Source: Clavelina lepadiformis (lineage: Eukaryota; Chordata; Ascidiacea; Aplousobranchia; Clavelinidae). From it: a DNA stretch of 64,000 nt. Both the position numbers and the translations under genes were made by a program. Every line of letters begins with the position of its first letter. Position 1 is the first letter of the stretch. Below are positions 60,253 to 64,000 of this stretch, piece after piece. The notes beneath the pieces are model-generated. The model did not search any database. It was not told where the DNA came from and worked only from the letters and a program-made list of their open reading frames with translations. The stretch spans positions 9,672,001 through 9,736,000 of the forward strand of contig NC_135244.1 in NCBI RefSeq assembly GCF_947623445.1. Direction: 5' to 3'.

Positions 60253-62951
60253 CTAGATTGTCAGGAATATTCCCAAGCAGGTCAGGCATCCGTCAACCTT
60301 TGACAGTTCCGATGTATCCACTGCAATTTTTCGTCCTTTTAACGAGTTGTAAGCCTGCAAGAAACATAAAATTGCGAATTTATTCAAGTATTGGAACACG
60401 TCATATGCGCTGCGTTAGAATTTTTTGAAGTAGGCGTGTTAAAAAATTTTTCTATTAAACAGTTACAGCACTTGTTCTATTTGAGGATATACGGAGAAAG
60501 ATTGATGTATAACAGTTGGTTCGTCATTAGATTCGATATAAACACAATTAGCACCAGACGACTTTCCTTTCACTTCCAAGTATTTGTATTTTCCAGTTGC
60601 AGCAGATTGAAGTCTCTATATATAGAATGAAAGTTACTGAGAAAATAAGAATTAGTTTTACTGTAAATGTTCGATGCAGTAATCCAGACTTATGTAAACC
60701 TGAAATATATAACTACTGTACGTAAAGTAGTATACTATACTATACTAAGTATACCTTACCTTGACAATCCCAGTTGATTCGTCATCTCCAGTGGCTAAGA
60801 TTATTGTATCATCAGCCGCCAATGTGCAAACACTTTTCAAATGTAAGTGGCCATTAACTTCAATCGAGGTGACTTTAAACCCTGAAAATACTTGTGACAA
60901 GACTTTCACACCTCTTTCATTTGTTCTAGAACCTTGACCAACAAAGATCTCTTGACCTGTTAAAACATTTTCAGTTTTTTTCATAATTTTCAAACTACCT
61001 CCTGTAAGAATCTTTGAGCAAAGTTTTGATCCTATTTAGTCTACCGTATATTTAGAATTTTTATACTGATGCCTATACTTATAAAATACTTCCACTTAAT
61101 GCCCAGCAAGATGCATACATCAAATTAACACACAAATTTTTAATCGCTTCATTTTTTGTTCGCGTTTTACAGGGCTTGGTTAAAAGAAATGCCTGAATGG
61201 TAAGTCACAGAAAACAGAGCTGTACATAAGTACTAATTTTACTACTCAAGTACAAGAATTAGTTTAAAAAACATTTGAATACAAGTAAAAGTGGCAGGTG
61301 ACAAGTACCAAGTACTCAACATAGGTACTTGTGTACCAGTATTGTACAACATGTGAGAATTAGTGCATATATATAGCTTATTTAATGTATAGGATTATAC
61401 GAGGATGCATTTCTGCATTAAATATCCGAATGTTTCTGGTAGATATTTTCTGCTAGCTGAAAGCTATATAGTAGAAACCTTCTGGCAGAATTAAGTTGGC
61501 GTATAAATTTTTAAAAGCACTTCCGCTTGATAGACCAAAAACTTGAAAAGAAAACAAAAATTAACAGAAATAATTGTTGATAAAATGTATGAATGAAACA
61601 GCATGACTATGCCAATTGCCGAACGCGTGCAATGGTTTTCTACTAATATTTTTGTACAGTGGTAAGTTATTGTAACGCAGGCCATAGAAAAATATTCTGT
61701 TATTACATACGTTGGATATACCATAAAGTTGATTAAAAGTATTTTGCTAAAATATAGTTGAAGCAGAGTCTTTATATACCACCAGGTTTATAACGATTCT
61801 GGTTAAAGTGCGCATGACTCCAAAAAATTATTACACTACCTAACAAAAGGGTCGCCAGCCCTTTGAAGCACTGCTTTTAATGTACTCAACTCGTGATTGA
61901 TAACTGAGAGTATAACTTGTATGAAAAAGTTGGTATCTCGAACATATAGAACATTTTATAATCTACAGGCCGATTGGAAGATAACCCTTTAAAAGTCATC
62001 AAATTTCAGATTTTTGCGAACCTCTGTAAATCAATTTTTCATTCATTGCCTGTCGAGTCGATACGTTACCTATAGAGTTAAAGTAAATGCATCTATTGTA
62101 AACTATAAGGATTTATGATCAATTGAACCAATTAAAAAGTAAAGTCTCAAGATAACGAGAAAAATAATTATTAACCTGTAAAAAGTACATCGCCCCCATC
62201 TAACGTTGCCATTGGATCAATATCTTCCATCTTGTGAATTTTCATACCGGGAATGCCTTCAAAAACCTTCTGCATTGCATTTGTCTAAAATAAAACTAAT
62301 GTGTTATAACGAAAAAGTATACTGTATACTATGGGTCGGTTAAAACTGTTAAAAGGAGATTTCTGTTAGTCGTATGTAGGCTACGTTGACGTTTTTCGTG
62401 AAACTTTAGGCCGAAGCATTTAAAACTTGGCCTTTATAATTTTTTTACATTTGGGAAAAATTATTTAGATATAGTAACAGTTTCTTACAAGCATTTTTAA
62501 CGTAACAAAAGATAAATTTCAAATCAAAAAAGACGAAGGTTAAGAGTTAAGTTATCAGTTAAGAAAAGGATCAAATAAATTGCAACATTTTCGTACAAAT
62601 TTGGTCATTTTCAGCATGTTGCACTTAAAGTTTCAGCACGTTTCAAAAAAAAACAAAACATGCTAGCTGCAAGTAGGCTAACAGAGTTCTTTAGATTTTC
62701 AGCACATGGTGAGTGTTCCGTTCCAGGAAGAGTGCTCTACAACTTTTTGTTGAAAGCTTCTCATAAATTGGAGTCTATTGGTAGTGGTAAGAGGAAAATC
62801 GACTATTGTATACACCTCAGGTCGTCTGCTAGGATGTCCCAATTTAGGAAGCAAGACGGCTGTTCCAATGACTACAGCAGGATCTTCTACAAAAACGGAA
62901 TCGGGCAAAGAGTGGTCTGCATCCATTTTAATGATTTTTAATCCAAGACTC
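60253..62951 (-). CDS. Dimethylarginine dimethylaminohydrolase, 5' end missing
   Basis: Five exons on the minus strand: 62951-62816, 62284-62176, 60956-60760, 60615-60472, 60354-60253. Phases agree (2 into the first, then 0, 1, 0, 0). DDAH hydrolyses asymmetric dimethylarginine to citrulline and dimethylamine in the cytosol, relieving inhibition of nitric oxide synthase. Family blocks in order are DHSLPDSVFVEDPAVV (with the conserved Glu-Asp), PSRRPE, ATLDGGDVLFTG, GQEIFVGQGSRTNERG, NGHLHLKSVCTL (catalytic His), GANCVYIE and SKVDGCLTCLG (catalytic Cys). All expected active-site residues are present. The tail LGIFLTI replaces the vertebrate CSVLINK-type ending. Roughly the first 60 residues (HAVVR block) are absent and I found no matching exon up to 64000, so the start probably lies beyond the window. 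The donor after exon 4 (CAA|GTGCTG) is weak. Confidence 0.92.
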
Positions 62952-64000
62952 CTGAAAATTAACATAAGGTAGTTGACGTTTCTGTTCGTATGAAATGTAG
63001 GCCTACAGTAGGAATTTATATTCTTCTTATATAGGCCCAATGCTATAAAGATGGACTACACTCAGCTTTTATTGTGAAATCTGGGTTAGAACGGAGCCTG
63101 TAATAACTTTGTCACCAGTATTTCTATTAAAACTTTCTTCACGATTTTCTTGGCTTATAAAAACATAAACTTGCTTTATACCAAATTTGCCGAATTCGTT
63201 GTTTTTAAAAAAAAAAATAATGACAAAAATATAGTTTTAAGTGCCAACTTTTGAAAATTTTTAACCAGAGTGTCGAACCGCAATATAGGACTTTTAAACA
63301 GTTTGTAACCGGTTCAAGTTTCATAACATTACATTTTACCGGTCGGTCTACTCAGGTTCAGGTTTGCATTAGATGCACTGCATTGCACACATTTATTCCG
63401 TTCCGGGTTCCAAGTTCAGCAAACTTGAATAAAGGCTATACGATTCGCTTCGGGTTCAAATGCAATAATGATCTATTACTTCTACATTTAATTACTATTA
63501 TAATTCGCTGCAGCTGCATTGCGAAAGTAAGCCTGTAGCAATATTGGTACACTACTTTAACTCCAACGAATTTATTATGTAATAATGATAAACTTTTTTT
63601 TATGCTTTAGGACTTTTTACATTTAAAAATAGACATAATAATGTTAATATTCAGTAACACGCTATCTGCGATTTTTCTGTGAAGTTTAACACCAAAGTGG
63701 TTACCAGCGATCACTACCAAGAAAGGTACGACACCAGTTTGGTATTTTGCGCCATTACGTTTTATTGTTCAGAATCGCTATGGTTAAGAAAAATTTAACA
63801 TATCGAGCTCGTTTTTTTATCGTGTGCAGACTTTAAACTTGCTGGTGAAGATTTGTCATAAATGGCCGGGAAGCCGAGTTAATTCAATATTTAGGCTTGT
63901 CTTAAGTGACTTGAAAGCCCGGCCATACGATGTCATTGAGCAACAGTCTCTCCGACATATGTCTGTCGTTCTACCCTGACCAGGATAGGTTACGTAGCCG
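62952..64000. other. DDAH upstream intron or 5' region
   Basis: No coding exon found, although the N-terminal DDAH exon should lie upstream of 62951. Around 63240-63480 there is GGTTC/GGGTTC-rich sequence of unknown origin. A hairpin with a perfect 9-bp stem, ATGGCCGGG / CCCGGCCAT, spans 63862-63926. Confidence 0.45.

Overview
This is an animal nuclear DNA window. It is AT-rich, its genes are split by GT-AG introns, and it is dense with small DNA transposons. Four genes have clear animal homologues. Their compact introns and the large number of hAT elements would fit an invertebrate chordate such as a tunicate, but the sequence alone does not settle the species.

Layout. (1) 2885-5993, + strand: a six-exon C11orf54-type ester hydrolase (DUF1907) with the zinc-binding histidines intact. 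(2) 7219-9033, - strand: a three-exon gene for an unrecognised, low-complexity protein with an acidic C-terminus. (3) 9034-23800: mostly non-coding. It holds a hAT MITE made of GACTCGAGTCAAGTC-like repeats, a 2.06 kb element with ~130-bp inverted repeats around a decayed transposase-like gene, an interspersed repeat family, a 3 x 56 bp tandem repeat, a palindromic element nested in an eroded hAT, and a tRNA-derived SINE. (4) 23805-28911, + strand: a five-exon PAIP2 homologue with both PABP-binding motifs. (5) 30743-37396, - strand: a 16-exon rhotekin homologue (HR1, anillin-like region, PH domain) with an unusually long proline- and tyrosine-motif-rich tail. (6) 37400-53200: gene-poor. It holds a 4.4 kb hAT transposon with a perfect 8-bp target duplication and a transposase broken by a single stop codon, smaller hAT relatives, and a second copy of the transposase-like family seen in (3). 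(7) 53204-57175, + strand: a three-exon unrecognised membrane or secreted Ser/Thr-rich glycoprotein, with three MITEs (two nested) in its first intron. (8) 60253-62951, - strand: the C-terminal five exons of dimethylarginine dimethylaminohydrolase (DDAH). Its first exon or exons lie upstream and are probably beyond the window.

The host genes are functionally unrelated to one another: a metal-dependent hydrolase, a translation repressor, a Rho effector and an NO-pathway enzyme. No operon-like organisation is visible. The most distinctive content is the transposon layer. Seven hAT-type insertions have perfect 8-bp target duplications and one more has a 6/8 match; two cases are nested. A separate transposon lineage with long inverted repeats is present in two decayed copies. 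All exon boundaries were worked out by hand from splice sites, reading phase and family alignment. UTRs and promoters are mostly not resolved.
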